A stretch of 64,000 nucleotides of DNA from GCA-002708315 sp963676635 (GCA_963676635.1 OY781105.1:310001-374000); one strand, 5' to 3'; counted from the first letter of the stretch, positions 17,356-27,802 are shown. The notes: generated by a model from the sequence alone, not told the origin. Translations and numbers: made by a program.

Positions 17356-20292
17356 TTATTGAACAATAATCTTTGCAATTTTTCCGTAACTTCTGTTACC
17401 GAGTCTTACTATATAAGCGCCTGGTTCTGCAAACGACATATCGAGCATGTATTCATATTTGCCGTTTGACTTCCTTACCTTGTTTTGCACAAGTTTCTGT
17501 CCTAATACATCATGCACCTCAATATAAAGTACCTCATCAGTATCTGTTTTATCCAGTGAAATATTGTAAACGTCCTTATTCAGCGTTTTTACAACAAGTT
17601 CTGAATTTTGTAAAGGTATTTCATTCAAATCAAGATGCATAACAATGTCAACCATATAATCTTCGGTTTCTCCATATTCAGTACCTTCGCATGCATCATC
17701 AGGCACAATAGCATTCCAATTGGATTTGGCTCTCATCATATGTTGCCCCAGAAATGCATCACCAGGAATTATCAAGTCTGCATTTTTAGTAAATACACCA
17801 CTAGCCTGGCCATATGCTATAATCATGTTGTTTATAACAACTTCATTACTTTCAAAAACAAAATTGTCGTTAAAGTCAATCCATACTTTAACATATTGGT
17901 CTCCATAATGTGTGGTTACAGTAAGTTCATTAATGGAATTAATTTCCAGTTCTGTAATTAAATTTGTGTAATCACTGTAACCGTCAGGTGAACATCCTGA
18001 TTCATTTTCTATATCACCAACAGCGAAATAATAAAATCCATCGCCCGACTCACAGTTTGCTTCGGGTTGACACATGCTGTTCAATATTGTTGATGTTGTT
18101 GTATCATTACTATGATCAGCATCACCAGGTAGTGATGTGTAAGCAGCAAAGTCATACTCACCAAAGTTTGAAAAAATAGCCTGCTGATTAAATGTGTAAT
18201 CGATTGAGCTACCTTGAGTAACATGTTCTGGTACTTGTTCTGTAACAACGTTACCTTCAAAAGAATAGCTTACATCAAAATCAGATTGCTCAGCTGTTCC
18301 AAAGTTAGTGATTGTTACAACTACGTTCTCATCAGATAATCCTGTGCCACTAACAGGCTTAATGATATCAACAACACCTAAATCATTAGGATACATATAA
18401 AATACACTGCTTGTAATAGTGTCATTTTCTCTGAATTCATCATTACTCATGTTTGTATAAGCTGTTATTTCATAAGTATTTCCTACATCCCCAAGGTTCG
18501 CTGTAGCTGAAAATGTATATTGGGCAGACTCACCAGATGCCAGAGGTCCTTCAAATATTTCATTAACAGAAGAACCCTGATCAACAGTATAACATACAGG
18601 TATGTCTATTTGAGTGTTAGTACCGTAGTTATATATTGTAATAGTAATTTGCTCTTCTTCTGATAATTCACCAGTTATCGGGTTTGTTATATTTGTTACA
18701 CCTACATCATCAGCAAAATCTGAAGCAATCTGAAATACACCAACAACATCAGTTCTGCCCAAACTAGTAAAATATTCTGCTATATGCCAGAATGTTTTAC
18801 CATCCACAGGATCTACAGATAATTGTACATAATCTGCAAGTCTGTTTGATGGATTGTTACCAGTACTTTCTGCAATAAGAGTCTCATCTACTGTCATAAC
18901 CCCCAAAGGATCTGCACTGTATCTTCCTGTATAATTAACAGAAATCATTTCAGTAGCACTACATGTTGTATAGCCCATACCAATATTCCCCTGTTCATCC
19001 ATAACCATACTTCCTGAAAAGGCATTTTTACCATTATAAGGAGATATATAAGTACCTTCCTGATAAATTGTCCATGGATCTCCATGATTTACCTGACGCA
19101 ATTCAAACCATCTTATACCTGCTAACTCATCAGTTCCTCCATCTGTGTCAACAACGAAATTAAATATTGCTGAATTATGGTCGCTGAATCTTCTGTATTG
19201 CGCCTGATTCATAATAGTAGCCTGAAGCACATCCTGATCCTGGCCTGATGGCTGTGGTACATTAGAGAATGATCCGCCATCAAAAACACTGATAAATGGG
19301 GTTGTTTCTATTTCAAGTGGGTCAGAAATAGTCGAGGATGTAATATCATCCCAGTCTACATTAACTGTCCAAAGTTTAATATGATCTTCTGAGACACCTG
19401 CCCATGCATCATCCTGCATATAGACAAGAGTGGCATTACCGGTAGGAGGAAGGTCGCTATCAGTAACGTTGAAAAATTGCGGACTGTAAAATCCTGATGT
19501 GACAATTCCGGGTAACGGAAAGCTTACAAATTGGGGTGTATTTCCCTGAAGCATTTCATCACGCTCAACGACAAAGACTTTATCAGTAGCGCTAATGTTG
19601 GCTGTTACATAATATCCATCACTCCACACACTAAATTTTGTATAGTCAGGAAATTCTCCTGTTTCAAATCCTGTAGTGTAAATATACCATCCATCGTTTA
19701 CCGGATCAGAGCCTTCACATACAGCCATATTAAATCCATTGGGATTATTATCAAATTCTGTTATTACAAATCTGTCTGCTTCAGCGTCATAGAAAACAAT
19801 AGGATCACCAATTTCATTTCCTGGAAAAAGTGTTCCCAGTGAAGCTGTTGGTGTTAATGGGTTGCCTTCTTTATCAAAAATTCTGAAGCCAACATTCCAA
19901 GCTCCAACAAAATGATTAGGACCGACAGCGCCTGTTGGATCTGAAGGTGTATAGTATGCTACATTTGCATCAAATACAAGGAAAGGATCTTTTCCTTCAC
20001 GAAGTTGAGTTCGTTGTTGAATTTGTGCCAACTCATCATTGCCTTTGGGTAAACCTTTGCCCGGCACTGTTATGTTTGCTCCACGTCCCTTAGGATGCCC
20101 TTTTTTAGGCTCATTAGGAATGTCTGCATCTATAAAAGTACCATCTTTAATTTGTTGTGCAATACTTGGAACATATATCGGAGGATTAAGTTTACCATAA
20201 CTTCCCGGGTTATGTGTTTCATTTTGGGCTGTTAATGTGAAGCCCCAAATGATACACGAAAGAAAAATAGTCAGTGATATTTTATTATTCAT
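17356..20292 (-). CDS. Large secreted protein with CARDB-like and GEVED domains and T9SS sorting domain
   Basis: 978 residues. There is a Sec signal peptide (about 1-22, ending LTAQ). Residues about 85-530 contain repeated Asp/Gly-rich beta strands (DPTGAVGPNHFVGAWNVGFRIFD) that look like a propeller or adhesin head. Two CARDB-like Ig folds follow (starting DDVGVTNITNP and NDLGVVDIIKP), then a GEVED domain with the signature YGETEDYMVDI and WIDFNDNFVFE, and a type A T9SS C-terminal domain (about 895-978, ending ARLGN-type PGAYIVRLGNRSYGK). Expected on the surface or released. Neighbour of another large T9SS substrate, 43 bp downstream of it, so probably cotranscribed. Function unknown; enzyme activity is not evident. 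Confidence 0.88.
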   Translation of the reverse strand: MNNKISLTIFLSCIIWGFTLTAQNETHNPGSYGKLNPPIYVPSIAQQIKDGTFIDADIPNEPKKGHPKGRGANITVPGKGLPKGNDELAQIQQRTQLREGKDPFLVFDANVAYYTPSDPTGAVGPNHFVGAWNVGFRIFDKEGNPLTPTASLGTLFPGNEIGDPIVFYDAEADRFVITEFDNNPNGFNMAVCEGSDPVNDGWYIYTTGFETGEFPDYTKFSVWSDGYYVTANISATDKVFVVERDEMLQGNTPQFVSFPLPGIVTSGFYSPQFFNVTDSDLPPTGNATLVYMQDDAWAGVSEDHIKLWTVNVDWDDITSSTISDPLEIETTPFISVFDGGSFSNVPQPSGQDQDVLQATIMNQAQYRRFSDHNSAIFNFVVDTDGGTDELAGIRWFELRQVNHGDPWTIYQEGTYISPYNGKNAFSGSMVMDEQGNIGMGYTTCSATEMISVNYTGRYSADPLGVMTVDETLIAESTGNNPSNRLADYVQLSVDPVDGKTFWHIAEYFTSLGRTDVVGVFQIASDFADDVGVTNITNPITGELSEEEQITITIYNYGTNTQIDIPVCYTVDQGSSVNEIFEGPLASGESAQYTFSATANLGDVGNTYEITAYTNMSNDEFRENDTITSSVFYMYPNDLGVVDIIKPVSGTGLSDENVVVTITNFGTAEQSDFDVSYSFEGNVVTEQVPEHVTQGSSIDYTFNQQAIFSNFGEYDFAAYTSLPGDADHSNDTTTSTILNSMCQPEANCESGDGFYYFAVGDIENESGCSPDGYSDYTNLITELEINSINELTVTTHYGDQYVKVWIDFNDNFVFESNEVVINNMIIAYGQASGVFTKNADLIIPGDAFLGQHMMRAKSNWNAIVPDDACEGTEYGETEDYMVDIVMHLDLNEIPLQNSELVVKTLNKDVYNISLDKTDTDEVLYIEVHDVLGQKLVQNKVRKSNGKYEYMLDMSFAEPGAYIVRLGNRSYGKIAKIIVQ

Positions 20293-20335
20293 CAGTAGTT
20301 ATTTTAATTTATGTGTATAATAGTTCGCAAAAGTG

Positions 20336-23300
20336 TTATTTAATTACCTTAACAGTTTTAATGATTTTGCCATTTGAGACATTCATTAAATAAGTTCCAT
20401 GATCAAATTTCTTAGTTGATATTTTCATTGATTCACATTCTTTGGAAGCCTCGTAAACAACTTGACCTGCCATATTGCTGATGCTTATTCTCCAATTTCC
20501 GTGTTCAGGGAAGTTTATGTTTAATATATCGGTAACAGGATTTGGATACACAATAATTGTCCCGGTTTTATTTTCATCAATTCCAACCGGAATAAGTATG
20601 TAGTCTGTTTTAATTTCTGTATCACTACCTGCTTCACCTGTAACCGTGAGGCTTACAGTAAAGTTCCCAGGTGTAAGGTATTCATGTTCTGGATTCTGAT
20701 CACTGGAAGTGCCATCGTCACCAAAGTTCCAATCCCAACTGGTTATTGTGCCTGTGGATGTTGATAAGTCCGTAAAGCTTACCATAAGAGGAGCTTCACC
20801 TGTTGTTGGTTCTGCTGAAAAGTCTGCTTCTATTATTCCCTCGTTAACAGTGATATAATCAGTTTTGTCCATAGTGCTTACTCCTCCTGGCCCCTCAACG
20901 GTTAAGCTTACTGAATAGATACCAGGATTGACATAAATGTATTCAGGATTTTGTACATCAGATGTGCCACCATCACCAAATACCCATAACCATGTATTAA
21001 CTGTGTCTGTTGACATATCTGTGAAATTGACTGTCAATGGAACAGTTCCTGATGTTGGATTGCCTTCAAAGTTAGCAACAGGTTCAGGGTACTCAAGGGT
21101 TATATATTCTGTTTTTACCATTGTGTTGCTTCCTCCCGGTCCTGATACAGTCAGACTAACATCATAGGTACCTTCTGTATTGTAGATATAAACAGGATTT
21201 TGTTCTGTTGATGATCCGCCATCACCAAAGTCCCATGACCATGTATTTACAGAATCTGTTGACATGTCTGTGAAGGTAACAGTAAGTGGAGGAACACCAC
21301 TAGTGGGGTCGCCTGTGAAATCAGCTACTGGCTCAGTATAAAATACGTAAATGTAATCTGTTTTTATTTCAGTGTCTGAATTTGTTCCATCTGATATTTC
21401 AAGAGTTACGTCATAAGTTCCCTCTGTATCATAGAATACTTCCGGAGGTGTTTGCCCGGAGTAAGTTGCAGGATCTCCGCCTTCAAATGTCCAATCCCAT
21501 GATGTTGGACTTCCGGTAGAATTGTCAGTAAAATTAGCTGATCCCCCTACTTCAATATTAGTGTTAGTAGCGGAAAAGTCTGCATCTAAGGTTGTTGTCG
21601 ATGTATACAGATCGCTTTCCCATAGGCCACGGCCAAATGTAGCAGCTCTTATAAGACTGTTAGCCGGGTTGCTGTCATAATATATTTCAAGTTCTGATAC
21701 TACAACATTAGGCAGGTTGTTGGAAAACAGAGTCCAGTCTGCATCATCTAATTTTAAATATACTCCAAGATCTGTTCCTGCATATAATTCAACCTGTGAG
21801 GTGTTTTGAATATTTTGAACGACGCAGTTTGTTGGAACAGAAGGTAAACCACTGCTAATATCTGTCCATGATGAGCCACCATTTGTTGACTTAAAAACAT
21901 CATTGTTATTATAACCACCCATTGAAATCCATATAGTATTTGGATCATCATCTTTTACAGTAATATAAGTTATGCTACTAGAACCTATCGGTAGTGAACC
22001 TGTGATATTACTCCATGTCGTACCACCGTTTGATGTGCTATATAGTGTATTAGTTGTAGCGGCAAATATATAATCTGAATTAGAGGGTGCAATAGCCAAT
22101 GACTGCAAAGTACTTCCTCCCCAATTGCTTATCTGTGACCATGAGTTACCCTGATTTGTTGATTTCCATACATCCTGATAGCCTACAAACAACGTGTTGC
22201 TGTTATTTGGATCCTGAACATATGGAGCAACCCATGCAGCATTACCTGACAGTCCTCCACTAATATTTGTTGATGTATACCAATGATTGGTTGTTCTGTA
22301 AATGCTACCATAATATAATGAGCCAAATTGTGTGTCTTCATCAGTATAATCAATAAGACATTCCATCCCGTCACCACCAATAACATCCGACCATGTAGTC
22401 CCGCTTAAGGATTTTGTTCCATTGTCTTGTAAGCCTGTGATTATATCATCAGATGTTGTTTGTGCAACACCAAGTCTATACATTTGACTAATAGCCATTC
22501 CGCTTGTGTGATGGTTCCATGATTCTCCATTGTCTGTACTGCTGTAAAGACCACCATCATTACATTCGAACAATGTTGATGAACCATTCTGAAAAGCCAG
22601 GTTATGTTTATCTGCATGAACTACTTCAGCACTACCACCACATGTGCCTGACCAATGGTTGACAATATCGAAGGTTATGCCTCCATTTGTAGATTTCCAG
22701 GTATTAATTCCACCAATATAAACAATATCAGCATTGTTAGGATCAGCGGCAATGGCAAGATCATACCATCCTTGTCCGCCAGTGTCATTACCATCACAAT
22801 CCCAACCGAGCAGGTTAAGACTGCTGTATACTGAAGTAAATGAATTGCCAGAGTTTGTAGACTTGTATATGCCATATAAGCCGCTTGAAGAATTAGCAAT
22901 AATAGCATAAACAATATCGGAGTTATTGTCTGATACAGCAAGTTCTGTTCTTTGTCCTGTTGTTGACAATACGTTTGTCCAGCTTACTCCGCTGTCTGAT
23001 GATTTATATATATCACCATTGGCGTTACTGCCATATAAGATTGTTGATGTACCTGGTTTAAGTTCTATATCTTTAAACACTGATGCGTAAAGGAAGCTCC
23101 AGTTTTGTGCACCGTCAGTAGATTTGTATACTCCATTTGTTGTTGCTGCATAGAAAGTGTTGCTATTCAGGGGGTCTACAATCATTTTATTAATTAGAAT
23201 TGTTTGGTCAGGTGTGAATGACAGACTTGTTGTTTGCCATGTACTGCCACCATCAACGGATCTGAGTACTCCAATTGAATAAGTATCTGAATGATCTCTG

Positions 23301-23896
23301 TCGCCAGTAGCTATTATTACTATATCATCACCAGTGGTAGCTTGTATAATAATATCACTAATGCCAATAGCTCCCAAATTATCGCTAATAGGAAGCCAAC
23401 TTGATCCGGCATCAACAGATTTCCATACTCCACCGGAAGCAGCTCCTGCATAAAGGGTGTTATTATCAGTTGGATGAAATCCGATACAATTTAAACGACC
23501 AAGACCAGCATAACCTCCCGGAGATGTATCAGGTCCTAAAGAAACCCATTGGCCGTCGTTGCTTCTGTTTGTACTATTGCTTTTAATTTCTTGCAAAATT
23601 GAAAAAGTGGATAAATCAGGAAAAGCTCCTGTTACAGGATCAACTCTTGTTTCCCAGTACCATTCCCATCTTTTAAATTGTTTCCAGCCACCGGCTTTTA
23701 CTCTTTTGCCGTCTGATAAATAATATCCTCTGTCGAGATTAAATGGCTCCCAGTAATCATTGAAAGCTTTTTGATAATCAAAGAATGTTAATGTATTGTT
23801 TTTAACTTTCTCTTTGGGCAGAAGTGAATTCCAAGGTTGGGCATTTAAACCTACTGCAAAAATTAGTGAAATAACTGCTATTATTGTACGTTTCAT
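20336..23896 (-). CDS. Secreted sortilin/BNR-type propeller protein with four PKD domains and T9SS sorting domain
   Basis: 1186 residues. Sec signal peptide ends at about residue 19 (GLNAQ). Residues about 120-790 contain many repeats of the type VYKSTDGAQNWSFL, IYKSSDSGVSWTNV and VFKSTNGGSSWTDI, the S-x-D-x-G-x-x-W Asp-box of sialidase/Vps10 (sortilin-like) propellers. Four PKD domains follow (each starting ADFS/ADFTG/ANFEG and holding a WxFGDGG motif), then a type A T9SS C-terminal domain (VYPNPVTDILNINFP ... GTYLMNVSNGKIIKTVKVIK). No sialidase Arg triad is apparent, so this is more likely a binding or adhesive protein than a hydrolase. It is followed 43 bp later by the CARDB/GEVED protein gene. 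Confidence 0.9.
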   Translation of the reverse strand: MKRTIIAVISLIFAVGLNAQPWNSLLPKEKVKNNTLTFFDYQKAFNDYWEPFNLDRGYYLSDGKRVKAGGWKQFKRWEWYWETRVDPVTGAFPDLSTFSILQEIKSNSTNRSNDGQWVSLGPDTSPGGYAGLGRLNCIGFHPTDNNTLYAGAASGGVWKSVDAGSSWLPISDNLGAIGISDIIIQATTGDDIVIIATGDRDHSDTYSIGVLRSVDGGSTWQTTSLSFTPDQTILINKMIVDPLNSNTFYAATTNGVYKSTDGAQNWSFLYASVFKDIELKPGTSTILYGSNANGDIYKSSDSGVSWTNVLSTTGQRTELAVSDNNSDIVYAIIANSSSGLYGIYKSTNSGNSFTSVYSSLNLLGWDCDGNDTGGQGWYDLAIAADPNNADIVYIGGINTWKSTNGGITFDIVNHWSGTCGGSAEVVHADKHNLAFQNGSSTLFECNDGGLYSSTDNGESWNHHTSGMAISQMYRLGVAQTTSDDIITGLQDNGTKSLSGTTWSDVIGGDGMECLIDYTDEDTQFGSLYYGSIYRTTNHWYTSTNISGGLSGNAAWVAPYVQDPNNSNTLFVGYQDVWKSTNQGNSWSQISNWGGSTLQSLAIAPSNSDYIFAATTNTLYSTSNGGTTWSNITGSLPIGSSSITYITVKDDDPNTIWISMGGYNNNDVFKSTNGGSSWTDISSGLPSVPTNCVVQNIQNTSQVELYAGTDLGVYLKLDDADWTLFSNNLPNVVVSELEIYYDSNPANSLIRAATFGRGLWESDLYTSTTTLDADFSATNTNIEVGGSANFTDNSTGSPTSWDWTFEGGDPATYSGQTPPEVFYDTEGTYDVTLEISDGTNSDTEIKTDYIYVFYTEPVADFTGDPTSGVPPLTVTFTDMSTDSVNTWSWDFGDGGSSTEQNPVYIYNTEGTYDVSLTVSGPGGSNTMVKTEYITLEYPEPVANFEGNPTSGTVPLTVNFTDMSTDTVNTWLWVFGDGGTSDVQNPEYIYVNPGIYSVSLTVEGPGGVSTMDKTDYITVNEGIIEADFSAEPTTGEAPLMVSFTDLSTSTGTITSWDWNFGDDGTSSDQNPEHEYLTPGNFTVSLTVTGEAGSDTEIKTDYILIPVGIDENKTGTIIVYPNPVTDILNINFPEHGNWRISISNMAGQVVYEASKECESMKISTKKFDHGTYLMNVSNGKIIKTVKVIK

Positions 23897-24011
23897 TTAA
23901 AATGATATTGATTTATTAAGCTTCAAAAATAAACTTTTTTTATTAGGAGAGTAAAATCAATAATTCTTATTTGCCAAAACCTTTCAAACAGACTATTGTG
24001 ATTTAATTTAT

Positions 24012-24019
24012 TAATTTTG
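24012..24019 (+). promoter_or_regulatory. Candidate -7 promoter box for the thioredoxin-like gene
   Basis: TAATTTTG matches TAnnTTTG, only 4 bp before the ATG at 24024. If used, the mRNA would be nearly leaderless, so either the start of translation is later or this is a chance match. Confidence 0.3.
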
Positions 24020-24023
24020 ACGC

Positions 24024-24542
24024 ATGAAACGTATTCTGCTTTTATTTAGTGTTTTCTTACTTTTTGTTAATATGTTATCAGGACAGCCTGAAAGGGGATA
24101 TCATGTTAATGTAGGTGATTCTATTAGCAATATCAGCCTTAATATGCTTGATGGAAGTATTATTGATTTGAAGGACTATAAAGATAAGGTTGTTGTACTT
24201 CAGTTTACGGCAAGCTGGTGTTCAGTATGCAGGAAAGAGATGCCTTATCTGGAAAAGGAAGTTTGGCTGGAGAATAAAAATGACGACTTTATTTTAATCG
24301 CAGTTGATTTAAAAGAGGATCCTGAAAAAGTACGTAGTTATATAATGAAAACAGGAATAACTTATCCTGTTGCTATTGATGCTGATGGTAGTGTGTTTGC
24401 ACAGTTTGCTTATGAAAATGCAGGTGTTACCAGAAATGTTGTTATTGGAAAAGATGGGAAGATTGCTTACCTGACCAGATTATTTGACAGAAATGAGTTT
24501 GATGAAATGAAAAAGGCAATTTCTGAATTATTATTAAAATAA
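24024..24542 (+). CDS. Exported thioredoxin-like thiol-disulfide protein (TlpA/ResA type)
   Basis: 172 residues. Signal peptide (about 1-20, ending MLSGQ). The rest is an AhpC/TSA-type thioredoxin fold: GDSISNISLNMLDGS, then the redox motif WCSVC (Cys66 and Cys69), KEMPYLEKEV, and the cis-Pro region TYPVAIDADG. It is predicted to reduce or exchange disulfides in the periplasm. It stands alone; the downstream gene faces it with 5 bp between stop codons. The CSVC active site differs from the commoner CxPC, so the partner cannot be predicted. Confidence 0.9.
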   Translation: MKRILLLFSVFLLFVNMLSGQPERGYHVNVGDSISNISLNMLDGSIIDLKDYKDKVVVLQFTASWCSVCRKEMPYLEKEVWLENKNDDFILIAVDLKEDPEKVRSYIMKTGITYPVAIDADGSVFAQFAYENAGVTRNVVIGKDGKIAYLTRLFDRNEFDEMKKAISELLLK

Positions 24543-24547
24543 TGTGC

Positions 24548-25360
24548 TTAATAACCTCTCTCAAAGTTTATATCGTTTATTTCTACAACAAAAACCTTTC
24601 TACAGTCATTGTTGAAATGACAAGTTGAATTATAATCAAATTCGGGAGTTATAACAGAAACATCTCCGCCATTAATCCATCTACAGTTATAACGTGTCAT
24701 AATTGCTGAGTCAATTACTCCGCTAAATGCATTGCTATTTACAGATGTGCCTCCAAATGTACCTGTAGTCTTTATGAGATCAGTATTGGAGTAATAGCGA
24801 CTATTTCCTTCATGTATATATATGATATCCTGATTGAAATTATAATTAATACTGCCGGAAGTGTCATACAAATAACGTGTTATATTTTCTGTTTCAATAT
24901 GGTATAGTTTATTCCTGTTTTGATCGTATCCTTTGTTTGTAATAATAATACCTGCGGTAGTAATTGTATCAAGATTAAATGTAAGGTTTTGAAAGTTAAT
25001 CCTTATTTGTGAACCATCGTCGAAAAAGCTGCTGCCTGTTATCGCTGTATAGCTACCTGTTCTCCAGTTTCCGTAGCTGTCTATATGCCCGCGTGTATTA
25101 TAATTAAAGGTGATCTCTGTTGAATCGTTGCTTAATGTTGTTTGTGCGCCGTCTATTTTATTGCTGCCTACAGTAAATAATACAGAATCATTAATTGCTT
25201 TAAAGTATGTGTTTAGGATCATTATTGTAGAATAATTTACAATAACATAATCATTTGATGTATTAACAATATCATTATAAGGAATAGCAGTATTTTGCTT
25301 ATGACAGGAAGGAGAAATCAAAATAATGAGTAAAATAACTGATAGTAGTCGAAGTTTCAT
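24548..25360 (-). CDS. Hypothetical lipoprotein
   Basis: 270 residues. The N-terminus MKLRLLSVILLIILISPSC is a lipoprotein signal peptide with the modified Cys at residue 19. The remainder is rich in Asn, Ser, Thr and Tyr and in predicted beta strands (NSRYYSNTDLIKTTGTFG), with Cys residues near the C-terminus (NCRWINGG, STCHFNNDCRKV). No family is recognised. Orientation: convergent with the thioredoxin-like gene and divergent from the esterase lipoprotein gene. Probably displayed in the periplasm or on the outer membrane. Confidence 0.75.
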   Translation of the reverse strand: MKLRLLSVILLIILISPSCHKQNTAIPYNDIVNTSNDYVIVNYSTIMILNTYFKAINDSVLFTVGSNKIDGAQTTLSNDSTEITFNYNTRGHIDSYGNWRTGSYTAITGSSFFDDGSQIRINFQNLTFNLDTITTAGIIITNKGYDQNRNKLYHIETENITRYLYDTSGSINYNFNQDIIYIHEGNSRYYSNTDLIKTTGTFGGTSVNSNAFSGVIDSAIMTRYNCRWINGGDVSVITPEFDYNSTCHFNNDCRKVFVVEINDINFERGY

Positions 25361-25505
25361 TCTAAGCGTTTTTGTTATAACGGCCTTTACCTGTTATTAT
25401 TTGAAGTAATAATCAGTAAAAATATAATAATTAGGATATCTAAGACTGAAGTCTCATAATAATTTATATCTTTAACTAAAATATCTGACTGTTAATCTAT
25501 GAAAT

Positions 25506-26417
25506 ATGAAACATTTGTTTTTGTTAATTCTGGTTTTTTTTACCTATTCATGCGCGATTGATAACTCAGACTTTATGAATCTTTCAGGTGGCACTATAGA
25601 TCGAATTTATAACTTTCCGTCAATGTATGTAACCCCACGTAATGTTGATATTTGGCTTCCTGAAGGATATACCGAAAGTAAGCAGTATGCAGTTGTTTAT
25701 ATGCATGACGGGCAAAATCTTTTTGATACGGCTATCTCATGGAATCAACAGGAATGGGGTGTTGATGAAGTAGTTTCAGTACTAATTAATGAGAATAAAA
25801 TAAAGGATTGTATTGTTGTCGGGATATGGAACTCTGGTTTAGGACGTCATCCTGATTACTTTCCTGCTAAAGTGGTGAATTATATTGACGACAGTACATG
25901 GGCAAGTATTGAACAGCAACACAATTATTTTCCACTGGGTATACAGTCTGATAACTATCTTAAGTTTATTGTTGAAGAGCTGAAACCAACAATTGACAAT
26001 GAATACAGCACGCTATCCGATAGAGATAATACAGTAGTTATGGGTTCCAGCATGGGTGGGTTAATCTCTATGTATGCTGTTTGTGAGTATCCGGATGTGT
26101 TTGGTAATGCAGGTTGTATGTCGACACACTGGCCGGGAATAGATATTTCTGGTGACAACCCGGTTCCTGAAGCTTTTGTACAATATATGGCATCAAAACT
26201 ACCTGATCCGCTTACACACAAATTTTATTTTGATTACGGCACCTTAACACTTGATTCACTGTATGAGCCATATCAGAAAATGATTGACACAGTAATGATG
26301 ACCTCTGGCTATAACAGCACTAACTGGAAAACCCTTAAGTTTGAAGGTCATGATCATACTGAAAGATCGTGGAGGAGTCGGCTAAATGAACCATGTGAGT
26401 TCCTTTTGCCTAAATAA
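25506..26417 (+). CDS. Esterase-like lipoprotein (esterase D/PF00756-type alpha/beta hydrolase)
   Basis: 303 residues. Lipoprotein signal MKHLFLLILVFFTYSC (Cys16). The fold is typical of the putative esterase family: VDIWLPEGY near the start, YMHDGQNLFD (oxyanion region), the nucleophile elbow VMGSSMGGL, and a C-terminal catalytic His in FEGHDHTERSW. Related enzymes cleave feruloyl or acetyl esters or siderophore esters; the substrate here is not evident. It ends 22 bp from the convergent folA. Confidence 0.85.
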   Translation: MKHLFLLILVFFTYSCAIDNSDFMNLSGGTIDRIYNFPSMYVTPRNVDIWLPEGYTESKQYAVVYMHDGQNLFDTAISWNQQEWGVDEVVSVLINENKIKDCIVVGIWNSGLGRHPDYFPAKVVNYIDDSTWASIEQQHNYFPLGIQSDNYLKFIVEELKPTIDNEYSTLSDRDNTVVMGSSMGGLISMYAVCEYPDVFGNAGCMSTHWPGIDISGDNPVPEAFVQYMASKLPDPLTHKFYFDYGTLTLDSLYEPYQKMIDTVMMTSGYNSTNWKTLKFEGHDHTERSWRSRLNEPCEFLLPK

Positions 26418-26439
26418 TGATTAATTTGACTGTTTCTAC

Positions 26440-26928
26440 TTATTTTCTTTGATAAACTTCGAATGAATAAGTAAAATCATTCTGAGTGTCGTTATTAACA
26501 TTCTCTTGGGATATCAATTCCCATTCTTCCTCTTTTATTTCAGGGAAAAAGGTATCTGCATCATAATCTTTATGTACTCTTGTTATATAAAGCTTATCTG
26601 CTAAAGGCATAAACTGGTTGTATATTGAGCCGCCACCTATAATAAAATTCTCTTTCTCAGGATCCATCTTTGCAATAGCATCATCAATAGAATAAGCCAT
26701 CAGGCAATTATCAATAACTTCATCCTTTTGATCAGTAAGTATCAGGCTTGTGCGATTTGGCAGTGGACGTTTTGGGAGAGAATAATATGTACGCTTACCC
26801 ATAACAATATAATGCTCCTTGGTTATTTCCTTAAACCTTTTTAAGTCTGATGTAATATGCCAAAGGAGATCATTGTCTTTACCGATGGCGTAATTTGATG
26901 CTATAGCAACTATAATTGATATTTTCAT
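26440..26928 (-). CDS. folA: Dihydrofolate reductase
   Basis: 162 residues, normal length. Motifs: IVAIASNYAIGKDNDLLWHITSDLKRFK (the catalytic acidic residue is the Asp of SDLKRFK), the NADPH-binding MGKRTYYSLP and LPNRTSLIL, and the GGGSIYNQF phosphate loop. It reduces dihydrofolate to tetrahydrofolate, which is needed after thymidylate synthase; thyA lies 49 bp upstream on the same strand, and the two are probably cotranscribed. Confidence 0.97.
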   Translation of the reverse strand: MKISIIVAIASNYAIGKDNDLLWHITSDLKRFKEITKEHYIVMGKRTYYSLPKRPLPNRTSLILTDQKDEVIDNCLMAYSIDDAIAKMDPEKENFIIGGGSIYNQFMPLADKLYITRVHKDYDADTFFPEIKEEEWELISQENVNNDTQNDFTYSFEVYQRK

Positions 26929-26977
26929 GTGTTCTGGTGTTATACTGTGTATAATATGAGCAAATATTCAATGTTAA

Positions 26978-27802
26978 TTAAACTGATATTGCTCCTTTAA
27001 TTCCCGGATGAGAATTATAATCAACAACTTTGACATCATCGAAATCAAAGTCGAAGATATCAGCAATTTCCCTATTCAGCTCCAGTTTTGGTAATTTCAT
27101 AGGCTTACGTGAAAGTTGCAGCTTTACCTGATCAAGATGGTTTAGATAAATATGCGCATCACCAAAAGTATGTACAAAATCACCAGGTTTAAGCCCGGTT
27201 ACCTGAGCCATCATCATTGTAAGTAATGCATAAGATGCTATGTTAAACGGTACCCCTAAAAAGATGTCAGCACTACGCTGATATAGCTGACATGATAACC
27301 TGCCGTCTATTACATAAAACTGAAACCATGCATGGCAGGGTGGGAGTGCGGCTTTTCCGTTGGCTACGTTGTCAGCAAATGAAATACTTGTGTCGGGAAG
27401 CACACTGGGATTCCAGGCTGCTACTATAATTCTTCTACTGTCAGGATTGTTCTTTATCTGATCAATGGCAACTTTTATTTGATCGATACCATCATCATTC
27501 CAGTTACGCCATTGTGCTCCATAAACCGGACCCAGATCACCATCTTCATTAGCCCAGTCATTCCATATTTTTACACCGTTTTCCTGTAGATGTTTAATGT
27601 TAGTATCTCCTTTAAGGAACCAAAGCAATTCGTATATTATTGATTTTAAATGTAGTTTTTTAGTAGTGACAACGGGGAAGCCCTCTTGTAGGTCAAAGCG
27701 CATTTGGTATCCAAAGGTTGATATTGTGCCAGTGCCTGTGCGGTCTTCCTTGCGATGTCCGTTTTCGAGAACATGCTTTAGTAAGTCTTGATATTGCTTC
27801 AT
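26978..27802 (-). CDS. thyA: Thymidylate synthase
   Basis: 274 residues. It has the RTGTGTISTFGYQMRFDL N-terminus, the FLKGDTNI segment, the nucleotide-phosphate site DSRRIIVAAWNP, the catalytic Cys156 in LPPCHAWFQFYV and the dUMP-binding QRSADIFLGVPFNIASYA. The short insertion before LPPCH (DTSISFADNVANGKA) makes it about ten residues longer than the Escherichia coli enzyme. It methylates dUMP to dTMP with methylene-tetrahydrofolate. It heads a thyA-folA pair. Confidence 0.98.
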   Translation of the reverse strand: MKQYQDLLKHVLENGHRKEDRTGTGTISTFGYQMRFDLQEGFPVVTTKKLHLKSIIYELLWFLKGDTNIKHLQENGVKIWNDWANEDGDLGPVYGAQWRNWNDDGIDQIKVAIDQIKNNPDSRRIIVAAWNPSVLPDTSISFADNVANGKAALPPCHAWFQFYVIDGRLSCQLYQRSADIFLGVPFNIASYALLTMMMAQVTGLKPGDFVHTFGDAHIYLNHLDQVKLQLSRKPMKLPKLELNREIADIFDFDFDDVKVVDYNSHPGIKGAISV

